Origin: Orthonyx spaldingii
Lineage: Eukaryota > Chordata > Aves > Passeriformes > Orthonychidae
Assembly: GCA_013397795.1 (NCBI GenBank)
Contig: VZTJ01004014.1
Span: forward strand, 695,367 to 759,366
Direction: 5' to 3'
DNA length: 64,000 nucleotides
Made by a program: the position numbers and the translations under genes. Shown piece by piece: positions 52,105 through 64,000 of this stretch. How positions within the stretch are numbered: position 1 is the first letter of the stretch; every line of letters begins with the position of its first letter. The notes below the pieces were generated by a model. That model was not told the origin of the DNA, did no database searches, and worked only from the letters and a program-made list of their open reading frames with translations.

Positions 52105-52154
52105 ACTGTACAAATACCTTCTGGTATTAACAAATCTCAAAGGCGTTAATCATC
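52105..52154 (+). repeat. Direct repeat copy A
   Basis: A roughly 50-bp unit whose core ACCTTCTGGTATTAACAAAT continues with CTCAAAGGCG and ends TCATC. It recurs about 650 bp downstream with six mismatches over a 39-bp core. Origin unknown. Confidence 0.75.
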
Positions 52155-52759
52155 TTTGAAAGCATTCATCTAGCATTAGAAATACCAGTATTTTCCTTCT
52201 CATGTCTACTTCATGGTACCCCAGCACTAAAATTCTGTATTTTTCATAGAATGGATTCATATACATAATTGAAGTTAGATTTAAAAATTTGCATTTAAGG
52301 AGACACAAATGGTATCTCTGATATAAGCACTAACCAGAACCAGAAGAAAATTCAGAAAAAGTGGCCCAAATAACTCTGAGAAGTCTAAGTCAGCAAACAG
52401 TAGCCAGGAACAAATCCAACACACAACAACTGGAGCCCTATGCCAGACAGCATTTGAAAGAGAAAAATGAAGGGATTAATTTTAAAATTCTACAGAACCA
52501 CAACACAATTTCACTTGCAATTAGCACCACCTTAAATTCAAAGCCCATTAGCAAAATGGATGCTTTGAAAACAAGGGTAAACTTCCCTTAAAGATGCATA
52601 TGCCCACAACACAACTTGAGAAGTTTTCTTTATTGTGAGATAGAATATCCCTAAACACAAACACTTGCTTAGTAAGAATAAAAATATGCCAAAGCACAGG
52701 AAAACAGTAAACAAAATCTCCACTGTATGATAAACCACAAGCCACTGAGGTCTATTAGC

Positions 52760-52810
52760 ACTGTGGAAAAGACCTTCTGGTGTTAAGAAATCTCAAAGAT
52801 GTTTGTCATC
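52760..52810 (+). repeat. Direct repeat copy B
   Basis: Second copy of the unit at 52105-52154, with core ACCTTCTGGTGTTAAGAAAT. The similarity also covers the preceding ACTGT...AAA and ends at GTCATC. Confidence 0.75.
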
Positions 52811-53489
52811 ACAAACAGCTGATTGTCACCATATGTTGTCATAAATAGTAAAACAAGAGATGCACAAGCAACAGAATGGTCCTTCCCCCAGCTGAAAACA
52901 GTAGCCAATCTTTGGTGGAAACCTTAAAATTTGTGGACATGCCAGAAGACTGCAGGTGGTCTTGGAAAGCTGGAAAACCAGTTATGTAGAATGTGAAGAG
53001 TGCCCTTTCTGCATTCCTATTCAACCCTTGTTGCTGTGCAAAACCAAGACTGCAGATAGATCCTACAGGATTAGGATACACACAGTTTCAAGAGCTTTTC
53101 CAATGCACAACCTTCATCTTCAGTTTTCTTCAACAGACAAAAATGCCCATCTCCTCTTTCTTATCAATATCTTAGAAGTTCCTTTACTGTTATTCTTCTG
53201 CTGCTTCAAATCCTCATATACAATGGCAGGCAATTAATTACCTTTAGCCACTCTGGAAGAATCAAGGTCACCAAGTTTTTTGAGGATAGCATTTTAGTAC
53301 TCACTGGTAATTGAAAAAGTTACACGTTAGGAACCAAGATCAAGATAAAAGTCCTTATGCCTACAGTTTTAACGTAGGATTGAACCATCACAGGACTAGT
53401 GCATGCACTTCACATGCCCTACCATAAAAATGGACGTAGCAGAATTAGAAAAGACAGACAGATAAAAATATCTCTGCAGGAAGAGACAC

Positions 53490-53990
53490 TGAGTGTAGTA
53501 GGACTCTCCAGCTTGGAAAATAAATGACAGGGAGGAGGTGAGGATGTCAGAGAAATCTGTAAAATCATGAATGGTGGGAAGAAGGCAAGGATGGAAAGGA
53601 AATCATCATTCACTGTTATTTACTGTTTCCTAAAACAGAAAAGCAATAGGCATCTAATGAAATTATTGGAGAGCATTTTTATAACAAAGGGAAGTACTTT
53701 TTCATATAACACATAATTCACTTATGGAGCTCATGGTCACAGGATGCTGTGGATGCCAGAAATACAAATGAGAAAAAAAAAAAGATTAAAGAAATTCATG
53801 TTAGAAAAGTCTATCAAGAGCAATTAAAGAAGATAAAAATAAAGAATGATATACCAAGTCTGAAAGTCCTAAAACTATCAATTACTGAAAGTGAAAAAGA
53901 TATAATAGAGGGAGGACCACTGTATGCTAGCCCTGGTTTTTGTTTCTAGTGAAGCCATAAGTTTCTGCTCCTTACCACTGTCAGAGAAGC
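53490..53990 (+). mobile_element. Ancient L3/CR1-like LINE 3' fragment
   Basis: A diverged plus-strand copy of an older amniote CR1/L3-type LINE, distinct from the typical avian CR1 copies here. The recognisable succession is CTCCAGCTTGGAAAATAAAT, AAATCATGAATGGTG, GGAAGTACTTTTTCATATAA, GGAGCTCATGGTCACAGGAT, then AAAAGATTAAAGAAATTCAT and CTATCAAGAGCAATTAA, and lastly a CCACTGTCAGAGA motif near 53975. This matches from memory the 3' ORF end and tail of LINEs common in turtles and crocodilians. Exact family and ends are uncertain. Confidence 0.72.
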
Positions 53991-56900
53991 GACCCATAAA
54001 GAACTACACGAGCCTGAGGTCTGCTGTATATGGCTAATTTGGTGATGTACAACATGGAACTGTAACCTCTGTTACTCTTGTAAAAGCTCTGCCTTCCATT
54101 TACTGTATTAGTTTACATTGGAAATAGTGGAATTAACAACATTATTGAAAGACTTTGATAAAAGTTACCACAGCAGTAATACTGGATCAGATTAAAAGCT
54201 ACATCTGACGTGAGATCTCTCAAACCAATATATCCAAGCTTCCTCTAAAGGATTTATATATAAATATAGATATATATTCCTAGAAGGAAAATACATCATG
54301 AATTTATTTTCATAAATACAAAGGTACACAGTTTCCTACCCTGAGATACAGAATAACCTCATATGACAATAGAAATGCAGGAGTTATAGGACTGAATACT
54401 ATTATCTTTACACATTTGTCCCCTTCCATTTTATAATAACATGTATCCAAAAGGAAGATTTTACTACTTTTATACGAAATTATACATCACCATTTAACAA
54501 ATATAAATTTATTTATAGACAAATAGAACAGTTGGTCTTAAACATCTGTATGAATAAGGAAAGGGGAACATAGTTGAACTACTGAGGCACAGTTAACTAA
54601 AAGCAGATCTGTCTGGTGATTAGTGCAGAGACAACTGCTGTGGAGAGGTAATTAACACCACTTACACTACATGCTTTTACACATGACAATTACCACAGTT
54701 CAAAAAAGCTCTTGTGTCAGTAAGTGTTTACAGGCTCACTGTCCTTATATTATTTGCATTCCAGAAAATTTCAGAAGCAGAAAGGAGAGATGACAGCAAC
54801 ACACTGCATGCAAGATGCTAGCCAGAAATTCAGTTTATGCACTAACAACAAATTCTCAGTGAGTCCTGCCACCTGAAAATAGAATTAGCCAGATAAAACT
54901 GTGGCCAGCACAACATACTATCCTGATACAGCATCTGTAAAATAATAAACCAAAAGCCAAAATAACCCAATCTGGAGGCCTTTACACCAACCCTTCTGCA
55001 GTAATGGTACCAGAAGGAGAAAACAGAGTTTTCTCTCTCTTCTTCTTGACCACTACCTTACCCCTCAGCAAGTCATTAAACCACATTTCACCAAAAGACT
55101 TTTAGTGTTTTACCAAATGAGGTAACTGATTTGTTCATTATTGCAGATTTCAAGCTGCAAGGCTCATTCCTTTCAAAAAGTTTACTTTTAAAACACTGAA
55201 GTAATGAAATACTACTGTTGTGAATTCACACTTGCTTTCCGCATTTTTGACAGGAATTTTTACAATTTTTTGTCTTGTGACATCTGGAACTTTTTTAATC
55301 CCTAACTCCTGGAATCATGAGAAAATTGCAGCTTGTCCACTTAAAAAAACCCAAATCAACAAATATTCAAAAAACCTCTCACTACAACCCACAGAATCTC
55401 CCACATTTCCCTCCCCCAAAAAAGGTAAAAGCTGAAAAAGTAAAATTAAAATGACAGCTTAACCCTAAAAGATAAACAATGACCTAATATTTATTCTTGC
55501 TTTTGAATACACATTTTTTTTAGACTCCCATTTGGGGAAAAGGTGTATTTGTTCCAAGAAAAATTTGTAGGTTTGTTTTCCTTTTGTTTTGAATTGGTTT
55601 ACTGACATATACTGCAGAAGCTATTCATCTCTACTTTAGCCTTTATAAATGCATCTTATATTCCTGTATTCCTGTGCAACTAAAATGAGGATGCAAAATT
55701 AAATGTATTACTAATAAAGGAGCAACATGTGAAAATTCCCTCCCCTCCCTTCTACTTCCAATGCTTGATCTGTCCATTTGCCCTGTCTGCAGATGGGGTG
55801 GTTTGCAGAGGAAAACAAAGAGGTCTGCTGTGAAAATCCTAGATGTATTCCTTCACCCACAATAAAGCTCCTGTTGTACACTTGAATACTTAAACTACAA
55901 CCAGCAATTACTATTACAGTATTTTTCAAGTGTGGTCTGCAGGGAGTGCAACTTTTAAATCAGTACATTTTATCTGTGGTTTTTGCTTTTTTTTTTTTAA
56001 TACTGTCCAACAGTTATTGCACTGGTATTAGCAAAATTTGGAAGTAGTGAACCTCAAACATTAGTTGAACACATAGATAACATCTCTACCTACTTCTGGC
56101 AGAGAGAAAATCCACCCCTCTGCCTCATTCCTGGAAAACCACAACTAAGAAGGGTCACTATTCAATTGGTTTTATTTTGAAACAGCTGAAGCTTGAACCA
56201 GGTTAACAACAGCCTCCCTCAAGGCAGAGACACCTATTCAGAAAGAGGCGATTTCCTCTGGGAAGTGTTGAGTACACCGGACCATGCTCCACTATTTTCT
56301 GGGCCAGCTTCTTGAAACTTAAAGTGAATGTGGACAGAAGCCACTGGGAGGAACAGAGAATGGGGAAACTTCCACTGTCACACAATTTCTAAGGCAGTTT
56401 CTTTCAAGAAGCTGCATTTTCCCTGTGAAGTAATTGTAGGATTAGAAAAACCTTAGGAAAGAGGTGCTTGGTATATTTAAAGTACAGAAATCTAGAGTAT
56501 AATTTTGAAAGAGAGTATTCACCTGTGACATGAAATCAAGAGGACTATAGAAAATAAACCCTCTGTTAATGATCTTACATTAATTTTGATGTTGCATAAA
56601 AGCCTTATTTCCTGTACTTGCCCTGAATACACATAGGCAATATAATTTTACAAAGCCTAACACACCCATTTTAGTGCAAAAAACCCAATCCTGTAAGAAA
56701 AATGAAATAAACTTCATGTTCCATGCTAGTGGAAGCTTAGCCCTGAAATCCCTGTTGTTCTGATGTCATCTTCCTACTTTTCAGATATCTTTGTTTAAAA
56801 AAGCATTCATTATGTTTCAGCACAATTAACCAAAGGAAAGTGATGTAGCCAGGAGACTACAAAGTTCCTCAGCTGATCCACTGACAGCCTCCATGGGCAA

Positions 56901-59900
56901 GAAAGGGAGACTCAGTATTCTGTTTTAGTTAAGCACAAAAGAAAAATAAGGTAATTTGAGTTTAACACCAAATGTTATCTTGAAATTCTGCTACAGCTAG
57001 AGTGTGACAAACAATGCTAGTTTACCCACAAAAAGAAAAAGTGAACTAAATTTCAAATAATTTTACAAAAGCCAAACCAAATCACTGTTTCCTATTATTA
57101 GCTTGTTCCTGTAAGGAACAAATACAGTTGTGCTATTTAATTACAGTTCCCCAAATGAAGAGAAAAAGTTGTGTAAAGGTGTTGTGTGAATCAGCTTTCC
57201 AATAAAACATCCTTTTTCTACCTCGACAAATTGATTTTTTTAGAGCTGGCAAGATGGACAAAACAAAGAGGACAAAACAAAATATCTAAGATATTAGTCA
57301 GAAAAATCAAACGGTTTCCAATTCTGGCTATAAACTGCCTCACATTTCTAACCCCCAAACCCACACTCAGTATTGCATAAGTTCCTTTACGTTGAACTTT
57401 AGGGAATGACATGGGGTACCACTGTTATACTGTTCAGAGGTACTTTTTTCTTCCCTTTGACTATAACAAAAATAAAACAGTCACAGGGGAAGAATTTGTC
57501 ACATGTAAAGGAGAAATCAGAAGTCTGGTTTTTAGCGTATTTTAAATCTGTGTAAAGATCTTCAAACTCTATGGATCGCAAGTATAAAACATCACTTGTC
57601 AATTACTACTGAAATAACGAGCATTCAGAAAGATACTGCTGCAACCTAAACTGTCAGATACCAGCTGATCTCCCACTGAGCAGAATTTTTATTAACAGAT
57701 AAAATAATTACATTCAGTATCCAGGCCTAAGTGACACTGTCAACCAGTGCTATGAAAAAGTAAAATAGAAGCGTTACTTACAGTTACTAGATGCTCCCGT
57801 ATAGTTCAAAATGTACTGATCTGCTACCAGCATCCTTTAGGTTTGCTATATACATGTCCCAACAGCTTCATATTCTCCTTCTGTGTAGCATCTCCAACTC
57901 AAATATGAGAAAATACACTGCTATGTTTAAACAGACACTTACTTAATTAGTCTAACGAGGAATGGTACTTTGGATGGGAGGGAAGAGAAGCCACCCCCAT
58001 TCAACTGCTGGTAAATGTAACAGAGGAAACACCACATGTTGACCATATAAATGACTGCATTTTCTAATAAGCCAAGAAAAAAAAAAAAAGAGAGACGGCT
58101 ATGCATGAAGTTCAGCAGCATGTGCATACACTGCATCCTGTACTGAATTCATTCCAGCTTGCAAGACATTGTTGTATTTTCTGACTGACTCTGCTTAGGA
58201 GACAAGCTTTTGAAACAATACTTTCAGACCACAAGCCTTCAGATGACAATCAAATCAAGATATAATTAGTTCAACTTTGAACCACAACAGCTCCTCATCC
58301 TGCAAATCAACCCCTGGAAATATATTTATGTTGATTTTTTTCTCTTCAGCTGCCTGTATAAACCTGAAAATTTTAAAAAAATGTAAAGCAAAGATCCACT
58401 CTTCAAAGACAAAATTCTTCTTAAGGCTGTAAACCTCTGACTTCCTGAAGGTGCATTGCAGGAATGGTAGAAATTGATTTAGTGAAAAGCTTCTATTAGC
58501 GAGAGCGCTGTTCTCATTGCAAAGTCCCTCCCCTTGCAATAATCAATAATTTAAGCAAAGCCAAGAATCATGTCAGCCAAAATGACCAGGATAACTTGAC
58601 TGTCTCTTTCTTGCAAAGTAGAAGTAAAATGAAATTAAGGTCTGAATGGGAATGTATTCTAATTTAAAAATTAATTTGGCCAATCTGAGTTGTGCTTTTT
58701 GCCTTTCATGTCGAGTAGGGGACGAGGGATGGGGTCCTTTTTCCTTACTAAAAACTTCTCAGGTTCAGAGAAGTGCCCAAAATCCACTTCCAAGAAGTGA
58801 AAGCCATAACCTTAAATTTAGAGTATTTTAACAGTTACATGCAAACAAGAAATGTGCTCTTAGTTAAAGCTCTTACTCGTGTATTATGACAGTGTTACTC
58901 CTCTCTCAGTGCCCTGAAATGATGTCTGAGTTAATAACTGATGCAGTGTTTAAAATTTAAATTGAGCTCTGCAGATTCTCACCTCAAAAGCAAATAAAAA
59001 ATAGGAAAAATGCATTTAATGAAATTGTGTTATTGTTTAGGACAAAATAATTTCATTAAGAAACAGTTTCATGAAGAGTTCTGAGAATGATTTTCAAGCA
59101 AGAGCCTTGAAGTAGTCTTACTATGTAATAAATTAGTCCAGTGTATCAAATTATGCACATATAAAATAATCAACATAACAAATAGCAGTTAAAGAACAAT
59201 CCCTGTAACACAACACCATATAAAAATGGATTAAAATTCTCCAGAGACACTATGAGCAGGAAGCAAAAATATATGCTTTAGATTTGGAGTAGTTCTCCCC
59301 CTCTCTCTCCAAGGATTTCTCATCACCAAGGTATCATGGATAAATCTACCATGCAAGCCGAAGGACACACACTGCTGAGCTTTAGAAAACCAAGGAAACC
59401 AAGGAACCCACTTAATGTCATTATCCTGAGCTCAGTGGCATCCATATATAGGACATTTATGGCCTAATCCTGAGTACCCAGGGGCTCTCAAAATGAAACA
59501 ATCGAGTCTTAACGGTAAATATATGTGCTTTCATGGGATTGCTTAAAACAGGCTTCATGTCCCTTAAGGCAGGGACCATACATCCACTCTCAAGCAAGGA
59601 CTGAGTTCAGAGCAAGGTCTCTGCAGCATGCCAAGTAGTATCACACAACACCTCTTCTGGCCCATGGAGATGCTCACTACTGCTCCGAATCTACCCACCT
59701 TCTCTTGATGCAACAGCAATGAACTGCCTGCAGCACCATCTATTCCATGTCTTGGTGGTACATGCTATAGGTATCAGTATATCCAGAAATTTCTGTATGT
59801 CCAATACCACAACTTGCAACAGCACCACTGTGACTCAAGGGACGCACAACCCCCATTCAGCCAATCCCATGTTGTTAACTAAAGCTGAATTCAGCTTCAA

Positions 59901-60867
59901 TCAGTAATGCTTGATGTGTAAGAATTCAGCTCATCAGGAACCAGTGCACTGAGAGACTGGGGTCAGGAGCCACTAACTTGGGTAGATTAAAGGAAATACT
60001 TCCAAGTGCAAACATAACAGGGCAGGAACTTGAGGAGGATTTAAGTCTGTGTCCCTCACTGTACAAACGTCTCTTTCCACCAGGGCCTGAACTAGCTTTC
60101 TCTTAGCAGTACTTCAGTATTAAATAACTCAGAGTTACCCATTTTTGTATTCTTTAAGTTTTCAGAACTTTTGTGAAGTAACATCCCAGCACAAGCAAAA
60201 TCCCCAATTCTCACTTCTGCTGTCAAACTTAGTCCATCTGATTTACCGTCATCGCCTTTGCGCTAGCCTTGCTTGCCTAATGTACTGTCTACAAACATCC
60301 CTGCTTGCTTCCAGCTCTTCCTCAGTTTGTGCCAAGTTCTCATTTATCTCCACAGCTGCATTTACTCTCTTTTTGCTTCCTCCTCCAGTGGGTCCCTCCT
60401 CCAGGTTATGTTCCCATCTTCCAACCTATCCTCCCCACTTCACAACCCACTTGTTCCCCCATCAGCCTGCTCCTCTGAGAGCAGCGGGGACACCAGCTCA
60501 CCACTGCTGGGCCTGATGCTGGGATCACGGCAGGCGCTCACAGGAACAACCGCAGCAGCCCAGGCTTTGCATTTCCACTCTGCAGAGTGAAAAGAGTCAG
60601 AAACATCTGAGCAGGAAACTCCCCAAACTGTACTGGCCATCCCCTGCTTGTACACCTGGTGAATTGCTGCTACCCCAGCAACTGCAAGGTCCTCCAAAAG
60701 CTCAAGGGCCACTGCAAAGACGAGAGACTCATTCTGCTGAGTGGCGATACCATTCCTCTACCACACCTCCTGCAGATGATATACAGGAGCCTAGAAGATG
60801 ACAAACAAACACCCAAAGAGGCTGCAAAGAGCTTCAGAGCACACAGACCCCACCTAGAAGAATATAA

Positions 60868-61135
60868 CCCTGTTCTCAGCTTGCCTTAACAAACAGAGGC
60901 CTGCACATAAAGCATCCTCCCAAAGGCAATACTGTTTTTTTCCTTCCCTTCCCCAGAGATATCTATACCCGTTTCAAAGCATCAATCAGGTGGATGGAAG
61001 TTTGGCCTGACTTCTATGCAGCATTCAGAAGTGCTGAGGCAGAGGTTTACTGGATCGATCTTGGCCGTAATTTTTTACTACTTGAACAGCTTTATGAACT
61101 GGTAACTTTCTTCTTTTCAAGGAGAGGTGGTTAGT
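60868..61135 (+). other. Unrecognised exon-like open frame
   Basis: A plus-strand frame of 88 codons without an ATG. Within it, 60957-61101 (145 nt) is preceded by an excellent pyrimidine tract and acceptor (CCTTCCCTTCCCCAG) and followed by GTAACT. The peptide in the phase-1 frame (DIYTRFKASIRWMEVWPDFY, then AAFRSAEAEVYWIDLGRN) looks unusually protein-like, with balanced composition and aromatic residues. I do not recognise it. It is antisense to APBB2. It could be part of a nested gene, a decayed retrocopy or chance. Confidence 0.18.
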
Positions 61136-62708
61136 CTGGTATCAGCTTATTGTGGCTTTTCTTCTGTGCAACTTCCTGCCTTACCATTCCTCTGAAATCA
61201 GAATCCTGACTTTTCCCCTTTAACCTTCTCTGTTTTCTCTTCTGTAATTTGTTTTCCCTTCCTCTTTGCTTGGTCCTGTGTCTGACAATCCTAGGCATAG
61301 AAGAGGTTTTCCAACATCCCTAAACTACAGAAGCTTGAAAAGTTTCCAAAAATAGTTTGTCAAGGCAAGTACCTGACATGATTAAGTTATTCACCACTTC
61401 TGAAACTTGAGCCTGCCCTACAGATGCTCAGAAGAGTTTTCAACTTTGCTGCAGCACACAAAAAGTATGTCCTAATATTTCTTAACATTACATATTCGTG
61501 TAAAGTGTATTGTGGAGTTCAGGGAAACATGCAGTGCTCTGGGCATCTTGTGAACTACTCTACTCAGGCAGTAGTATGATACTGGCATTTATTTCCCTGT
61601 GTTGTCTTGGCACCACCTCTACTCCTCATTGCCCCCTTTTACTTTCCCGTGCAAGTATTCCACATGTTCCGGGAGCAGAGCCTGCAGGCATTTGTTTATC
61701 CCACAACTACACATTTTACTGAAGAGAAAAAATATTCATTTTTAACATGCTCCATATCGTAGTACTGCACTTACACAAAGCAGCACTATGATATTTCCCG
61801 GATTAGGAATTATAGGCTTTTACTAAGGTAGCATGGGAAGTGTCCCTGGAAAGACAAACACCAAACAAGAAATGAAATATCAAGGGCAAAACAACCCAGC
61901 TTGTTAGACTCCCATCAAGTGGCCAGAAGTTCTGCTGGAATAAGGTCAAAATCAATGAAGGTCTGTCAGTTAGGACAGGGCCACACTTGACACTATTTGT
62001 AGCCAAAGCACTGAGCTAGCCACAGCAATGCTTTAGTAGTCAAAGCACAGCCACCACAAGGCAACTGTCTTCAAACTCAATCTCCCCCAGCCTCAGACCA
62101 CCCAGGGAGAGATGTCATGCAGGAGAGAGCTGTGTTTACAAAGAATATGACAAACCATCCTAAACCCTTTGGGAACAATATAGTAGAGATTAAACATGGT
62201 GCTTTTTTAAAACAAAGAGATAGAGAAAATGAAAAAAAATAATTTCTGCACTACAGGGCAGATGCTTCAGACTCTATTCAGCTGGTTAATTCATCTGTAT
62301 TACTTAATGTTTATCCTGCTCAGCTTGTGATTGTTTCTCCAAATGCAAGTCCTAGCTCTTGCCTCTTATCTGCTGCCTGTCTTGGACACCACCAGACATC
62401 TCAAGGGACACCAGGTGGGCAGGTGAACCAAGCTCACCCTAGGGAGGAAATTGAGTGGCTCTGATGAACTGAAGAAATGTTCTTTATATTTTTAGGAAAC
62501 AGTTATGTAGGAAACTGCAACTGTGACCATAAAACACATTCTGGAAAACCTTTTCTATAGTCCCAAATTTTGGTAATTGCAAACAGAGTTTGGGAGAGGA
62601 TGCTAATCACTGGTGCATAAAACATCTATTTTCCCATTCCTCAATTTAAGCATGTTAATTCACTTTTACATACACATTTTTATTATCTATTCCAATTTAA
62701 AAGGGTGC

Positions 62709-62774
62709 TGATTACCACTCTTAATTGCAGAATCTGCGTGTTGATTACCACTCTTACTTGTGGAATCTTTAGAT
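62709..62774 (+). repeat. Imperfect tandem duplication, 33-bp unit
   Basis: Two adjacent copies beginning TGATTACCACTCTTA, at 62709 and 62742. They are near-identical over the first 19 bases, apart from one A/C change, and diverge towards the end. Confidence 0.85.
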
Positions 62775-64000
62775 TTCAAGTCAGAGCACTCAAGCATCCA
62801 AGATATGGATTTAGGTAGCTCCACTGAGAATCACAGAATAAAACCAACCTGACTTCCTAAACACAGCAAGCAGCCTCCCCTCTGCAACTGACAGTGGCAA
62901 TGAGAGTATCTTGAAAGTATCATCTTACAAGTTCAATTTACTATCAAATTCAATTTACTTCATGGCCTTCTACCAGTAGACTCTAATACTGTGAACATTG
63001 TGTAACCGTGCTGCCCTTGAAGTTTTATTTCTTTTAAACTAACCCTAAAATCTTCTTATAGGGATGGCTAAATAAGAGACAAACATGCAGTTAGTTACTT
63101 CACATGAAGAATGTTACCTACACAAATACTGAGGATATAGAGCAATAGTCACCTTTCTTATTTCATAAGCACTCAGCAAACAGTCGAGGCTGAGACTATA
63201 AAATATGCACTGTTCTTGAGATATGGTTATCAGTAACATGCAGGATGAAAAAAAATCTAGCAGCTCAATACTAAGTTGCCAGCCTTTAGGGTGCACAGCA
63301 GGTGTGAACCAGAGAAATTTATTCCCAAAAATATGAACATCAGGTGTTTACTTAGAACCCTACAACTGTATAAGTGGTTCTCTCTCTAGTTTTATAGGAC
63401 TTGTGTTGATTCACAATGCAGTTGAATGCATTTTTAGTACATAAATCTTTTTTCCCACTCAGGAACACAGAAAACAGGTTCTGAGCAAGTAACAGACTTA
63501 TTGTCTGCATCAGATAGGTACTGCCAAGGAAGAATCATGCTTTTAAGAGGACATCCATTTTAATTTGGTCAAAGATGCTGGTTAAAATCAGAGGCAGAAT
63601 TGACCACTGCTATAAATCTTTCTGACTAGTTCATTATTTACTGTACTTTTTATTATATTAAGAGGACTATTCTCTTCAGATGTGCTGTTATTTCAGAACA
63701 CCAGGCTCTCTTTAAAAGAGAAACACTCCTGATCCCCAAGGGTCAGTCTCACAGCTGCCATTTCTGCACTGGATTGAACTCATTTATTTGTAACCAGCTG
63801 TTAAACTGCCCTCTCCTATCTGCTCGGAGACAGCAGCAGACAGGCATTTGGTATATTGCAATTGCACACAGCAGCAACACTCCTGAAAAAGAGGATACTT
63901 GTGGTTTTAATATCTCTTCGAGTTCCACCAGGGAGAAACAAGGCAAAGTGTGACCCAAAGGCTGAGAGACTCGGGGAGCCAGAGGAGGCTGCTGCCCCTG

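Larger units (their letters stand above)
43150..64000 (-). other. APBB2: APBB2 intron upstream of the WW exon (partial)
   Basis: More than 20.8 kb of AT-rich non-coding sequence on the 5' side of the WW exon; it continues past the window edge. The N-terminal coding exon(s) expected upstream in APBB2 were not found on the minus strand. Recognisable content is a CR1 fragment near 49.2 kb, an ancient L3/CR1-like LINE near 53.5-54.0 kb, poly-T tracts, a short direct-repeat pair near 52.1 and 52.8 kb and a tandem duplication near 62.7 kb. An unexplained exon-like open frame sits at 60.87-61.13 kb. The last few hundred bases (63.7-64.0 kb) become slightly richer in GC, but I cannot identify a promoter there. 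Confidence 0.85.

Noticed and set aside
60440..60712. Minus-strand frame beginning MALELLEDLAVAGVAAIHQV
   Set aside because: Considered as the missing N-terminal APBB2 exon, but it does not resemble it. It begins at a non-ATG-like context in a GC-richer patch and was left as unexplained.
63700..64000. Possible promoter or first exon at the right edge
   Set aside because: Only a mild rise in GC and three or four CpGs. No TATA box, coding start or clear donor is visible before the window ends.
1..64000. tRNA, rRNA, CRISPR arrays, LTR retroviruses, neighbouring genes such as UCHL1 or NSUN7
   Set aside because: No clover-leaf, rRNA, regular spacer array, paired LTRs or exons of the expected neighbours were recognised on either strand.

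Overview
This is a stretch of a bird genome. The DNA is AT-rich and CpG-poor, carries 3'-anchored CR1 LINE fragments of the avian kind, and contains vertebrate exons scattered through long introns. There is no bacterial, phage or organellar content. The one gene I can establish is APBB2 (FE65L1, amyloid beta precursor protein-binding family B member 2). It runs on the minus strand, so transcription goes from high to low coordinates.

Six internal coding exons were read out with splice sites. In transcript order they are 42944-43149 (WW domain), 37972-38034 (21-codon exon with a GC donor), 37446-37531, 37269-37329 (acidic DDDD linker), 23190-23336 and 18781-18908 (first part of the first PTB/PID domain). 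Their phases chain correctly (1-0, 0-0, 0-2, 2-0, 0-0, 0-2), giving 230 continuous codons plus split codons and no stop. The large N-terminal coding exon(s) must lie beyond 64000. The rest of PTB1, all of PTB2 and the 3' UTR must lie below position 1. The match is to APBB2 rather than APBB1 or APBB3, because the linker and the strands of PTB1 (YLILENDMLNL) follow the APBB2 pattern.

Everything else is intron. From left to right: 1-18780 (partial intron with a small CpG-rich block near 2.1-2.35 kb, one plus-strand CR1, and one minus-strand CR1 interrupted by a 400-N assembly gap); 18909-23189; 23337-37268 (short CR1 fragment, GC-rich patch at 24.2-24.6 kb); 37330-37445; 37532-37971; 38035-42943 (contains a cysteine-rich open frame at 40.3-40.7 kb); 43150-64000 (partial intron of more than 20.8 kb with a CR1 fragment, an ancient L3/CR1-like LINE, two small duplications and an unexplained exon-like open frame at 60.9-61.1 kb).

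The encoded segment is the middle of a cytosolic/nuclear adaptor. The WW domain binds proline-rich partners, the acidic linker follows, and PTB1 begins. The most interesting material is splicing architecture: a GC-AG cassette-like exon behind a long pyrimidine tract, a NAGNAG acceptor, a weak donor with an in-frame read-through, and a possible cryptic exon near a CpG block. I see no convincing novel multi-gene system here. The open frames outside APBB2 are reported as candidates only.
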